Below are positions 14,667 to 22,231 of a stretch of 36,030 nt of DNA, in pieces. The first letter of the stretch is position 1. Each line of letters opens with the position of its first letter. Source of the DNA: an uncultured Ruminococcus sp. (lineage in GTDB: Bacteria > Bacillota > Clostridia > Oscillospirales > Ruminococcaceae); assembly GCA_947627445.1 (NCBI GenBank), contig CANQWA010000028.1:1-36030 (forward strand). The letters are read 5' to 3'. Position numbers and translations under genes: made by a program. The notes beneath the pieces are model-generated. The model was not told the origin of the DNA. It saw only the letters and a list, made by a program, of their open reading frames with translations, and did no database searches.

Positions 14667-16162
14667 TCCTGTTCCTCCGAATAGATGGTAAAGGTGTCTT
14701 TGCCTTTTTTCTTGGAGAGATACAATGCGCTGTCTGCCTTTTTGTATAGCTCCAAAAATGATGTTCCCTTTGTGGGATAGACGGAAACGCCGATACTTGC
14801 TGAAACTTTGTAATTTTTGTCGTCACCGGTATAGGTGTTCCGGAAGACAGCACCCAATTCGGCGCATTTTTCATCAATAGCAGCCAGCCGTTCTGCATCG
14901 CTGTCCGCGTCTTTCATCTTCATAAGTACACAAAATTCATCGCCGCCAAGCCGACCGGGGGTATCTTCGGGCTGGAAGGTATTGCGCAAAATTTCGCCAA
15001 CGCCTGCAAGAACCTTGTCGCCGTATGCGTGACCCAAGGTATCGTTGACACCCTTGAAATTATCTACATCTATCAGGATCAGAGCGTAATATTCTGCATC
15101 ACCGGCTTTTTTGAGAATGGCTTCCACGCGTTCTTCAAAGGAACGCTTATTGAGAACGCCGGTGAGTAAATCAATATGCGCCTTGCGGTTAAGGGAGGTG
15201 AACGTTTTGTCCACTGAGCCGGAGATACCGAAGGAGAGAATAATGCTCAGTCCGATGGCAATAATCGCTGCAATGGCGCCAATTGTCAATATGTAATACT
15301 CGACATAATTTTTCTCTTTTAAGATGATCTGTGTGGGGACAGAGCAGATTACCTTCCAGTTGTCGCCGCACTGATTGACTGTGATCAGATACTGATCGTC
15401 CATGAGAGTAGCAGAACTGTGATCTCCGATCCTGGTGCTGATCTCACTGCCAAGCTGTGTACCGGTTTCATTCTCTACCGAAGAATAAATGATTACATTG
15501 CTGGCTTCCATCAGCCGAATCTCCATATCTGCAATGCCGCCAGGATGTTCAAAGACACTTTCCAGCTCGGTGGTATAGAAAGATGTCACCAGGACTGCGT
15601 TGTCATTGACTCTTTTGACATAGTAGATCCGGTTATAATTGCCGTTGTATCCGGCAAACCAGCCGTCATGGGTTCGCTCACGATTGATTGATGCAGCCAG
15701 ATCTTCATAGAGGCGGTCACCGAACAGTTCTTTTGTATTGTTGGAAAGCTTTCCCACAGTATGGTTATTACGGTAGACAATACCAAAATCGACAAAGTTC
15801 TCCATAATGCAAAGGCTGTAAAGCTTATCGGAGATGAAATTCTCCGTATTCAGCGATTCATACTCGTCGTTACTTTCATTGGTGGCATCATAGAGATAGA
15901 CTTCCTTTTCCGCAAAGAGAAGCGCTGCGGTGGTTTCAACTTTGGAAAGATAGCTGTTGATGTTCATTTGCATCTGCACATTCAGCGCAGAAGTCAATTC
16001 ACTGACCTTTGATTTGAGAACATCATCGGTTTTAAAAATGGTGCTTGTAGAAATAAATACAGTGATGCCAATGATGATGACCGCATAGTATAAGATCATT
16101 GCAAATTTGAATTTTCGGATATTTTCCTGCGATTCGCTGCTTTTTCCCCAAAATTTGCCCAT
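14663..16162 (-). CDS. Membrane diguanylate cyclase (extracellular sensor plus GGDEF)
   Basis: 499 residues from ATG 16162 (AAGAAGG about 11 bases upstream); an ATG at 16207 with no ribosome site would add 15 residues. A membrane helix (about 21-42) is followed by an extracellular region of about 250 residues with Cache-like features (GWFAGYNGNYNRIYYVKRV, DDQYLITVNQCGDNWKVI), a second helix (about 290-315) and a GGDEF domain (about 330-490). The catalytic RLGGDEF motif and the DVDNFKGVNDTLGH substrate loop are complete, so synthesis of c-di-GMP from two GTP is expected. The feedback-inhibition RxxD site has Q in place of Arg (QPED), so product inhibition is probably lost. The stop overlaps the start of the binding lipoprotein gene. 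Confidence 0.92.
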   Translation of the reverse strand: MGKFWGKSSESQENIRKFKFAMILYYAVIIIGITVFISTSTIFKTDDVLKSKVSELTSALNVQMQMNINSYLSKVETTAALLFAEKEVYLYDATNESNDEYESLNTENFISDKLYSLCIMENFVDFGIVYRNNHTVGKLSNNTKELFGDRLYEDLAASINRERTHDGWFAGYNGNYNRIYYVKRVNDNAVLVTSFYTTELESVFEHPGGIADMEIRLMEASNVIIYSSVENETGTQLGSEISTRIGDHSSATLMDDQYLITVNQCGDNWKVICSVPTQIILKEKNYVEYYILTIGAIAAIIAIGLSIILSFGISGSVDKTFTSLNRKAHIDLLTGVLNKRSFEERVEAILKKAGDAEYYALILIDVDNFKGVNDTLGHAYGDKVLAGVGEILRNTFQPEDTPGRLGGDEFCVLMKMKDADSDAERLAAIDEKCAELGAVFRNTYTGDDKNYKVSASIGVSVYPTKGTSFLELYKKADSALYLSKKKGKDTFTIYSEEQE

Positions 16163-16233
16163 GATATTTCCAACCTTCTTCTTGTGATGATTCTCATGAT
16201 TCCACATGGTTCTTTTTTTGTATAATTATATCA

Positions 16234-16262
16234 ATTATACCATATTTGTTATATCATGTCAA
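16234..16262 (-). promoter_or_regulatory. Perfect-consensus promoter of the GGDEF / binding-protein operon
   Basis: On the reverse strand: TTGACA at 16262-16257, a 17-base spacer ending TGG, and TATAAT at 16239-16234. Transcription should start near 16227. No operator is obvious, but a purine-rich repeat array lies directly upstream (16267-16339). Confidence 0.85.
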
Positions 16263-16266
16263 TATT

Positions 16267-16339
16267 GAAACAAAGTTTATGTTACGGCAGAAACAAAGAA
16301 ACAAAGCAGAAACAAAGAAACAAAGTTTATGTCACGGCA
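16267..16339 (+). repeat. Nested direct repeats upstream of the GGDEF promoter
   Basis: A 23-base unit beginning GAAACAAAGTTTATG occurs at 16267-16289 and again at 16317-16339 with one mismatch (T16283/C16333). Between and overlapping them, a 19-base unit CAGAAACAAAGAAACAAAG is repeated exactly in tandem at 16288-16306 and 16307-16325. The pattern suggests slippage from shorter GAAACAAA units. It ends 5 bases from the -35 box of the leftward promoter. Confidence 0.8.
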
Positions 16340-16375
16340 ACAGCCTTTACGATGGAAATATTGCAAATATACCAT

Positions 16376-16410
16376 GACACGCCAACGGAAAGTCATTCCA
16401 TTGGCGTGTC
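16376..16410. other. 15-bp hairpin downstream of the riboflavin operon
   Basis: The left arm (16376-16390) and right arm (16396-16410) pair over 15 bases with one mismatch, around a 5-base loop AGTCA; the outer ten bases are GACACGCCAA. It lies 42 bases past the stop of the HAD gene. Neither side has a proper T-run, so it may be a 3' end-protecting structure or a weak terminator. Confidence 0.55.
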
Positions 16411-16451
16411 AATTGTCACTGGATCTCTTCGGAAGTCCTCCGGAAGATCTG

Positions 16452-17237
16452 CTATATCAAATGAAAATGTCGAAGCGCCTGCTCCAGCCCATCCTCTCTG
16501 AGACCTGCTGTAATGTAGTCCGCAAAGGGGTGCAGCATCACGCCACCGCCCATGGCAATTCCTGTGCCCGCCAGTTCCAGCATGGGGCGGTCATTGAGAC
16601 TGTCACCGATGGCATAGACCTGTTCGGGCTTTGCCTCCAGCATCTTCATCATCTGTGCCATAGCAGTTGCCTTGGAAAAACCGCTGGGAACCATTTCTGC
16701 AAAGCCGTTTCCCCGGTCAATGAAATCAAACTTTCCGGAGATTCCTGCCTGAAATGCTGTCAGATCAGTCTCGGTATCATACCAGATGACAAACTTGTCC
16801 ATGCACCAATCAGATTGATTTTCTGGAGGAACATCATAAAACGGTGTCTCCTTATCCTGATACATATCCAGCAGCGCTTTCAGACCGGGAAGCATTCTGG
16901 TTCTGGTGTCATAGTGGATCGTTTCAGTGCATTCATAGAGAACGGCAGCGTTTGTCTTTCGTACCAGCTGAACGATCTCCCGTGAAACTTCAGGGGATTG
17001 TGTGTGGTGAAATAAAGTCTTTCCGCCGTATTCCATTTCCGTACCGCAGCCGTAGATATATCCGTCAAAACCGATATCCCGTATGGCACTGTCCACATTC
17101 ATAGAAGTGCGTCCTGTATTGACAATGGTGCAATTCCCTTTTTCACGGGCGGCACGAATGGCACGCACGGCGGATTCCGGGAGATAGCCGTCTTCGGAAA
17201 CAATGGTACCGTCTATGTCAAAGAAAATATATTGCAT
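16452..17237 (-). CDS. Cof-type HAD phosphatase, candidate riboflavin-pathway phosphatase
   Basis: 261 residues of the Cof/type IIB HAD family. Motif I is FFDIDGT with nucleophile D7 and acid D9; motif II is in VNTGRT; motif III is the Lys in SGFSKATAM; motif IV is GDSLNDRPML. A cap domain lies between about residues 80 and 185. It should hydrolyse a small phosphorylated metabolite in the cytoplasm. It is the last gene of the rib operon, 9 bases after the ribH stop, with an AAGGTG site in between. Riboflavin synthesis needs removal of the phosphate from the pyrimidine intermediate made by RibD, and in Bacillus this is done by Cof-type HAD enzymes encoded elsewhere. Its place here makes that role likely, but this is inference from context. 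Confidence 0.85.
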   Translation of the reverse strand: MQYIFFDIDGTIVSEDGYLPESAVRAIRAAREKGNCTIVNTGRTSMNVDSAIRDIGFDGYIYGCGTEMEYGGKTLFHHTQSPEVSREIVQLVRKTNAAVLYECTETIHYDTRTRMLPGLKALLDMYQDKETPFYDVPPENQSDWCMDKFVIWYDTETDLTAFQAGISGKFDFIDRGNGFAEMVPSGFSKATAMAQMMKMLEAKPEQVYAIGDSLNDRPMLELAGTGIAMGGGVMLHPFADYITAGLREDGLEQALRHFHLI

Positions 17238-17246
17238 GGTTTCACC

Positions 17247-17711
17247 TTATTTCATATTCCGAAACAAGCTCACCATCTCCAGCGCAGACATGGCACAGTC
17301 ATAACCTTTGTTGCCAGCCTTTGTACCTGCACGCTCGATCGCCTGTTCAATGGTATCTGTGGTCAGCACGCCGAACAGTACCGGAATACCGGATTCCAAT
17401 CCCACCTGTGCAATGCCCTTGGAAACCTCAGCGCATACATAGTCATAATGGCTGGTAGACCCGCGGATCACAGCGCCTACGCAGATGATAGCATCATATT
17501 TGCCGGATGCAGCGAACTTTTTTGCAGCCAGTGGAATTTCAAATGCACCGGGTACCCATGCTAATGTAATGTCATCACCCTCTGTGCCATGCCGGAGCAG
17601 ACAATCCTCTGCACCGCCTATCAGTTTGCTGGTAATGAATTCGTTAAAACGGGAAGCAATAATGGCAATTTTCAAGCCTTTGCCTTCATACATGCCTTCG
17701 ATTGTTTTCAT
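17247..17711 (-). CDS. ribH: 6,7-dimethyl-8-ribityllumazine synthase
   Basis: 154 residues, typical length. RibH condenses 5-amino-6-ribitylamino-uracil with dihydroxybutanone phosphate to give lumazine, the penultimate step of riboflavin synthesis, usually as a 60-subunit shell. Visible family marks are [10 protein letters not shown] at the start, [15 protein letters not shown], the [18 protein letters not shown] segment containing the catalytic His, and [13 protein letters not shown]. An AGGAGG-like site (GGAGG) is 9 bases before the ATG. It follows ribBA by 27 bases. Confidence 0.96.
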   Translation of the reverse strand: MKTIEGMYEGKGLKIAIIASRFNEFITSKLIGGAEDCLLRHGTEGDDITLAWVPGAFEIPLAAKKFAASGKYDAIICVGAVIRGSTSHYDYVCAEVSKGIAQVGLESGIPVLFGVLTTDTIEQAIERAGTKAGNKGYDCAMSALEMVSLFRNMK

Positions 17712-17738
17712 TTTGATATACCTCCGTGTTCATGCTTA

Positions 17739-18935
17739 TCAGAAATGCAGATAATGTCCCATCTTGAACTGCTTGGTTTTCAAATATCGTAAATTCTCCG
17801 GCTTTTCCGGAATATCGATAGGGACACGTTCTGCTACGGTCAATCCATATTCGGACAGATCTGTCATTTTATCTGGGTTGTTGGTCATCAGCCGCAGGGA
17901 AGTGATGCCAAGCTGCTTGAGAATTTGCGCACCTACGCTGTAATTCCGCAGATCTGGGGCGAAGCCCAGCTCAAGATTTGCTTCTACGGTGTCCAGCCCA
18001 TGCTCCTGCAATTCATAAGCCCGGAGCTTGTTGAGCAGCCCAATGCCTCGTCCTTCCTGCCGCAGATAGACCAAAACGCCTCTTCCTTCCTCCCGGATCA
18101 TCTCCAACGCACGTGCCAGCTGTTCGCCGCAGTCGCACCGGTATGAGCCGAACACATCACCGGTGAGACATTCGGAATGCACACGGCACAGAACCGGCGC
18201 GCCGTCCGACACCTTTCCCATCACCAGAGCAACATGCTCGTCGCCGTTGATGGTATTGCAAAAGCCATACATGTTAAATTCTCCATAAGTGGTGGGCAGC
18301 TGCACCTTTGCTGCCTGTCGGACAAAATGGTCATGATTCCGGCGGTAACGCTGCAATTCCCGGATGGTGATGAAGGAGAGATGATGCTGCTTTGCAAATT
18401 CTGCCAGACGTTCACCGCGCATCATGGTACCGTCCTTTTCCATGATTTCACAGCAAAGCCCTACCTGCTGCAATCCTGCCAAACGCATCAGATCCACCGT
18501 GGCTTCGGTGTGACCATTCCGCTCCAGCACGCCTCCCGGCTTTGCCTCCAGAGGGAACATGTGTCCCGGCCGCCGGAAATCTCCTGGATGAGAGGTGGGA
18601 TCGGCTGCCATGCGGGCGGTCAGTCCACGCTCTACCGCAGAAATACCTGTGGTGGTGTCAACATGGTCAATGGAAACAGTAAAAGCGGTTTCGTGATTGT
18701 CCGTATTATGTGCCACCATAGGCTGTAAGCCCATACGGACAATATGTTGGTGACTCATGGGCATACAGATCAGTCCTTTTGCGGCGCTTGCCATAAAATT
18801 GACATTTTCCGTGGTGGCAAATTCTCCGGCACAGATCAGATCGCCCTCGTTTTCCCGGTCAGGGTCGTCTGTCACCAGAATACACTTGCCGGAACGTAAG
18901 TCGTGTAGTGCCTCTTCGATGGTATTGTATTCCAT
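17739..18935 (-). CDS. ribBA: Bifunctional DHBP synthase / GTP cyclohydrolase II (RibBA)
   Basis: 398 residues made of two enzymes. The N-terminal half (about 1-200) is 3,4-dihydroxy-2-butanone-4-phosphate synthase, with the acidic metal loop [12 protein letters not shown] and [16 protein letters not shown]. The C-terminal half (about 205-398) is GTP cyclohydrolase II, with zinc-binding cysteines in [17 protein letters not shown] and the [11 protein letters not shown] substrate loop. Together they supply both branches entering riboflavin synthesis, from ribulose 5-phosphate and GTP. Both active sites look intact. Third gene of the rib operon; AGGAGG lies 11 bases before the ATG. Confidence 0.96.
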   Translation of the reverse strand: MEYNTIEEALHDLRSGKCILVTDDPDRENEGDLICAGEFATTENVNFMASAAKGLICMPMSHQHIVRMGLQPMVAHNTDNHETAFTVSIDHVDTTTGISAVERGLTARMAADPTSHPGDFRRPGHMFPLEAKPGGVLERNGHTEATVDLMRLAGLQQVGLCCEIMEKDGTMMRGERLAEFAKQHHLSFITIRELQRYRRNHDHFVRQAAKVQLPTTYGEFNMYGFCNTINGDEHVALVMGKVSDGAPVLCRVHSECLTGDVFGSYRCDCGEQLARALEMIREEGRGVLVYLRQEGRGIGLLNKLRAYELQEHGLDTVEANLELGFAPDLRNYSVGAQILKQLGITSLRLMTNNPDKMTDLSEYGLTVAERVPIDIPEKPENLRYLKTKQFKMGHYLHF

Positions 18936-18956
18936 ATCGGGTAAAACCTCCTATTC

Positions 18957-19592
18957 TCAGCAGAATCCATTCTTTTGCAAAAGTTCCATTGTTACATCGT
19001 CGGATCGGCGCTGCATCAGCTTTTCCACATACTTGCCAATGACATCGGTCTCCAGGTTGACGATTTCTCCCGGACGATGTCGAAGCAGTGTGGTTTCTTC
19101 TCCGGTGTGGGGGATTAGGCTCACGGTAAAGTCACTGTGGGAGATTTTTGCCACGGTCAGACTGATACCATCAATGGCGATGGAACCTTTTTCCACCACA
19201 TGCCGCAGCAGCTTCGGTGAAGCGCTGATGATCACCAGAACCGCATTGCCCTCCGGCTGCATGGAACGGATCGTTCCTGTATCGTCAATGTGTCCGGTGA
19301 CAATGTGTCCGCCAAATCGTCCGTTTGCTGCCATGGCACGTTCCAGATTCACAGTTGAACCAGCTTTCAGATATCCCAGGCTGCTGCGGCGTAGAGTCTC
19401 CGGCATCACATCTGCGGTAAAGCTGTTTTCGGTCAAATCAGTCACCGTCAGACAAACGCCGTTGACGGCGATGCTGTCTCCGATTTTTGTGCCTTCCAGT
19501 ACTTTCCGGGCGGTAAGCACCAGCCGGCACTGGTGAGGTGTCTGAACCAGACGGCATACGGTTCCTGTCTCCTCTATGATTCCGGTAAACAT
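18957..19592 (-). CDS. ribE: Riboflavin synthase alpha subunit
   Basis: 211 residues. It starts with the invariant MFTGIIEETG and consists of two similar lumazine-binding barrels (about 1-95 and 96-195), as shown by the paired motifs DSIAVNGVCLTV and GSIAIDGISLTV and by VMPETLRRSSLG. It dismutates two lumazine molecules into riboflavin and the ribityl pyrimidine, working as a trimer. The start follows the ribD stop by one base, and its AAAGGAG site is inside the end of ribD, so translation is coupled. Confidence 0.96.
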   Translation of the reverse strand: MFTGIIEETGTVCRLVQTPHQCRLVLTARKVLEGTKIGDSIAVNGVCLTVTDLTENSFTADVMPETLRRSSLGYLKAGSTVNLERAMAANGRFGGHIVTGHIDDTGTIRSMQPEGNAVLVIISASPKLLRHVVEKGSIAIDGISLTVAKISHSDFTVSLIPHTGEETTLLRHRPGEIVNLETDVIGKYVEKLMQRRSDDVTMELLQKNGFC

Positions 19593-19593
19593 T

Positions 19594-20688
19594 TCAGCGT
19601 GACTCCTTTCGGTGATATTCTAACAGAATGTCCTCGCCTATAGGCGTGATCTCTGGCTTACTCAGCAGAACAGCATTGTCCGGTGCCATGATCCCCATAC
19701 TGCCCACAGGAGAAATTCCGTCTCCGCCGAATAATTTTGGCGCGAGATATACTTGCACCAGATCGACGCAGCCTGCCCGGAGTGCCGCTGCATGAACAGA
19801 AGCGCCGCCTTCCAGCAGGACGCTGTCCAGTCCGTGTTGCCCCAGCATGGAGAAGCATTCCCGGATAGAAACGTGTTTCCCCTCCAGAGGCGCATCCAGA
19901 ACGATAATATTCCGTTCTTTCAGCAGTCTGCTTTTTTCCGGGTCTGGTTGGTGGGCAAAGACGATAACGGGAATTTCCTTTGCCGTCTGTACCAGCTGAC
20001 AATTTAGCGGAATCCGCAGATTTGTATCTAACACCACCCGAACCGGATGACTGGGGTTTTCACACCGGCAGTTCAGCATGGGATCGTCTGCCAGAACTGT
20101 ACCGATTCCCACACAGATCGCAGCGACACGCTTTCTGGTCTGCTGCACATGGACTCTTGCCGCCTCGCCGGTCACCCATCTGGATGCGCCGCCTGCACAG
20201 GCGATCTTGCCGTCTGCAGTCATGGCGTATTTCAGGATCACATAGGGCATTTTTTCCGTAATATAATGGAAGAAAATCGGATTCAGGCTATCGCACTGTT
20301 TGCGGAGAAAATCCGGAATCACTTCAATATCCTGTTGCCGGAGCAATGCCATGCCTTTTCCGGCAACCAGTGGATTGGGGTCACGAGAGCCGATATAGAC
20401 CTTTCGGATGCCGGCAGCAATGACAGCTTCCGTGCAAGGCGGCTGCTTGCCGTGATGACAGCATGGTTCTAAAGTCACATACATCGTTGCTCCGGCAGGG
20501 TCTTCTGTGCAGTTTTGCAGGGCATGACGCTCTGCATGAAGTTCGCCGTACCGGACATGCCAGCCTTCGCCGATGATGCGTCCGTTTTTCATGATTACAG
20601 CGCCTACCAGAGGATTGGGGTTTACCAATCCTGTGCCTCGCCGGGCAAGGGCAATGGCACGTTCCATATAAAAGGTATGCTGTGTCAT
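19594..20688 (-). CDS. ribD: Bifunctional pyrimidine deaminase / reductase (RibD)
   Basis: 364 residues from ATG 20688, which has an AGAGGTGA site; an open frame running up to 20793 would add 35 residues of leader sequence and is not believed. The deaminase domain (about 1-145) has HAERHA with zinc ligand H51 and catalytic E53, and the PCCHHGKQPPC loop with C76 and C85. The reductase domain (about 146-364) begins PYVILKYAMTADGKIA and contains GIGTVLADDPMLNCR and LLEGGASVHAA. It deaminates and then reduces the GTP-derived pyrimidine. First gene of the rib operon, directly under FMN riboswitch control. Confidence 0.96.
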   Translation of the reverse strand: MTQHTFYMERAIALARRGTGLVNPNPLVGAVIMKNGRIIGEGWHVRYGELHAERHALQNCTEDPAGATMYVTLEPCCHHGKQPPCTEAVIAAGIRKVYIGSRDPNPLVAGKGMALLRQQDIEVIPDFLRKQCDSLNPIFFHYITEKMPYVILKYAMTADGKIACAGGASRWVTGEAARVHVQQTRKRVAAICVGIGTVLADDPMLNCRCENPSHPVRVVLDTNLRIPLNCQLVQTAKEIPVIVFAHQPDPEKSRLLKERNIIVLDAPLEGKHVSIRECFSMLGQHGLDSVLLEGGASVHAAALRAGCVDLVQVYLAPKLFGGDGISPVGSMGIMAPDNAVLLSKPEITPIGEDILLEYHRKESR

Positions 20689-20806
20689 GATAAAATCACC
20701 TCTTTTGTGACAAAACGAGTCATTGTGTTGGAAACGGCGTGCGGAGTGTAAGGAAGTGCAGCAATGAAACACTCCAAGTTCTAAATTCCACACGAAAACG
20801 ATTCAG

Positions 20807-20872
20807 GTAATAAAATAGTCTGCCATGGGAACAAACCGCAGGGCAGACGTAAACCGGCAAAGATCATCTGCC
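20807..20872 (-). terminator. Expression platform of the FMN riboswitch (terminator / antiterminator)
   Basis: On the leftward transcript three segments compete. GGCAGA (20872-20867) can pair with TCTGCC of GTCTGCC (20848-20842). Alternatively GTCTGCC (20848-20842) pairs with GGCAGAC (20824-20818), which is followed by TATTTTATT. The second structure is an intrinsic terminator; the first would prevent it. This matches FMN riboswitch attenuation, where ligand binding favours the terminator. Confidence 0.75.
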
Positions 20873-20914
20873 AGTTATGATGGAATTTCTGGGGGAATCG
20901 TGCGTGAACTGCAC

Positions 20915-21039
20915 GGCTTCTCTCATCCGGACTATACCGTCGGTTTCGGAATTGCACCGAATCAGCTGCCTCTTGCAGCTCGCGGACTTAGGAAGTATTC
21001 CCATCACCGCCGGTCATGAATTACACAATACCCTGAAGC
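20915..21039 (-). promoter_or_regulatory. FMN riboswitch aptamer (RFN element)
   Basis: The reverse strand carries the conserved RFN core: CAGGGTATTGTG, then GACCGGCGGTGATG, AAGTCCGCGAGC, GGTGCAATTCCG, AACCGACGGTATAGTCC and GGATGAGAGAAG. The closing P1 stem is GCTTC (21039-21035) with GAAGC (20919-20915). It binds FMN and lowers expression of the rib operon when FMN is plentiful. Confidence 0.97.
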
Positions 21040-21046
21040 TGTATTA

Positions 21047-21075
21047 AGTATACCACGAAATGGTTCTTCTGTCAA
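21047..21075 (-). promoter_or_regulatory. Promoter of the riboflavin operon
   Basis: On the reverse strand: TTGACA (21075-21070), 17 bases ending TGG, and TATACT (21052-21047). The predicted start near 21040 coincides with the first base of the riboswitch P1 stem. Confidence 0.85.
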
Positions 21076-21120
21076 GAGAAATGAAGAGAAATGAAATAAA
21101 GGACTTGGGAAAAATTTTTG

Positions 21121-21149
21121 TTGCATTCTGTCGCTTGATATGGTATAAT
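21121..21149 (+). promoter_or_regulatory. Promoter of the 2-oxoacid oxidoreductase operon
   Basis: TTGCAT (21121-21126), a 17-base spacer ending TGG, and TATAAT (21144-21149): an extended -10 promoter. It is divergent from the rib promoter, about 45 bases away. Confidence 0.75.
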
Positions 21150-21212
21150 GAATAAGTTAGAGCCTGTTTGTATAGGTTCTTGATGCTGCATTTGCAGCAG
21201 AAAGGAGCAGCA

Positions 21213-21869
21213 ATGAAAAAAATTACCATCATAACCGGGCACTATGGCTCTGGAAAAACCAATCTATCGGTCAATCTGGCGCTGAAGCTGGCAGATGCCG
21301 GTGAAAAGGTCACAGTGGTGGATTTTGATATTGTCAATCCGTATTTCCGGACAGCCGATTTCAGATCATTGTTTGAAGCGCATGGCATTACTCTGGCAGC
21401 CTCTATGTATGCCAATACCAGCCTGGATATCCCGGCCATTTCCTTTGATATGGAGCGTATGGCATATGAAGAAGGCTATCTCATTGTAGATGTCGGGGGC
21501 GATGATGCCGGAGCCATTGGTCTGGGTCGGTATGCACCGGCATTTGCAGACTATATGCCCGATCAGCTGGATATGTGGTACGTGGTGAACCGCTACCGCT
21601 ATCTCACGGAAGCACCGGAAGAGGCGTTAACATTGATGGGCGAGATCGAAACGGTTTCCAGAATGCGCCATACCGGGATCGTCAATAATTCTAACTTGGG
21701 AAGCGAAACCACGGCACAGACCATTCTGGATGCTGTTCCCTATGGAGAAACCGTTTCCCGTCAGGCACACTTGCCTCTGGTGGGAACAACCTACCGAAAG
21801 GATCTTTCTGTGGATCTGAAAGACGGTATTCCGGTAGAAGTTTATGTAAAACCAGTCTGGGAGTCATAA
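21213..21869 (+). CDS. MinD/ParA-like P-loop ATPase linked to oxidoreductase genes
   Basis: 218 residues from ATG 21213, with AAAGGAG just upstream; an earlier frame opening at 21168 lacks a site. It has a SIMIBI-type ATPase layout: P-loop GHYGSGKTN (9-17), switch region VDFDIVNPYFRTADF, and Walker B LIVDVGGDDAGA. The signature lysine that opens the deviant Walker motif of MinD and ParA (KGGxGKT) is replaced by His10, so it may not hydrolyse ATP in the usual cross-dimer way. It has no membrane-targeting helix. It heads the operon of a ferredoxin-linked 2-oxoacid oxidoreductase, so a role in iron-sulfur cluster loading or complex assembly is plausible, as for other P-loop metal-cluster scaffolds (inference). 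Confidence 0.8.
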   Translation: MKKITIITGHYGSGKTNLSVNLALKLADAGEKVTVVDFDIVNPYFRTADFRSLFEAHGITLAASMYANTSLDIPAISFDMERMAYEEGYLIVDVGGDDAGAIGLGRYAPAFADYMPDQLDMWYVVNRYRYLTEAPEEALTLMGEIETVSRMRHTGIVNNSNLGSETTAQTILDAVPYGETVSRQAHLPLVGTTYRKDLSVDLKDGIPVEVYVKPVWES

Positions 21870-21901
21870 GGTTTTCAGACATTTCTCAGACAGGAGATAC
21901 C

Positions 21902-21940
21902 AGAAGCAAAAGCAGGAGTTTTTTCCCGGCTTTTGCTTCT
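21902..21940 (+). other. Intergenic hairpin in the oxidoreductase operon
   Basis: A 12-bp perfect stem AGAAGCAAAAGC (21902-21913) / GCTTTTGCTTCT (21929-21940) with a 15-base loop containing six T. It lies between the ATPase stop (21869) and the ferredoxin start (22009). No T-run follows, so full termination is unlikely; it could be a processing or stability element setting subunit ratios. Confidence 0.55.
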
Positions 21941-22008
21941 GAGAGTCTTGTCTTTGCCGCGTGATTTCTCAAAAAATGATGTGGCAAAAGCCGAAAGGAG
22001 GGAGTCAG

Positions 22009-22215
22009 ATGGAAAAAATGCAGGTGCGGTTTGATCGATGCAAGGGCTGTGGACTTTGTGTGACTGCATGTCCCAAGAAAATTGTTGCACTTCAGAAGGA
22101 AAAACGCAATGAAAAAGGTTATTTCACTGCGGTCTGTACCGACCAGAACGCTTGTATCAGCTGCGCAATGTGTGCGATGATATGCCCGGATTGTGCAATT
22201 CAAATTGAAAAATAG
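22009..22215 (+). CDS. 2[4Fe-4S] ferredoxin-type delta subunit of 2-oxoacid oxidoreductase
   Basis: 68 residues from ATG 22009, chosen for the AAAGGAGGGAG site 5 bases upstream; a longer frame from 21961 has none. Two CxxCxxCxxxCP clusters are complete: C11/C14/C17/C21 and C49/C52/C55/C59. Each half should hold one [4Fe-4S] cluster with partner cysteines crossed, as in bacterial ferredoxins. It carries electrons from the thiamine-diphosphate subunit toward free ferredoxin. It is followed after 16 bases by the alpha subunit, and the order delta-alpha-beta-gamma is normal for VOR/KOR-type complexes. Confidence 0.92.
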   Translation: MEKMQVRFDRCKGCGLCVTACPKKIVALQKEKRNEKGYFTAVCTDQNACISCAMCAMICPDCAIQIEK

Positions 22216-22231
22216 AAAGAAGGTAATCCTC

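Noticed and set aside
16267-16339. Possible CRISPR array
   Set aside because: The repeats are nested and adjacent without unique spacers of constant size, and no cas gene is present.
20689-20793. Upstream extension of the RibD reading frame
   Set aside because: It would run into the riboswitch expression platform, lacks family similarity, and the ATG at 20688 has a clear ribosome site.
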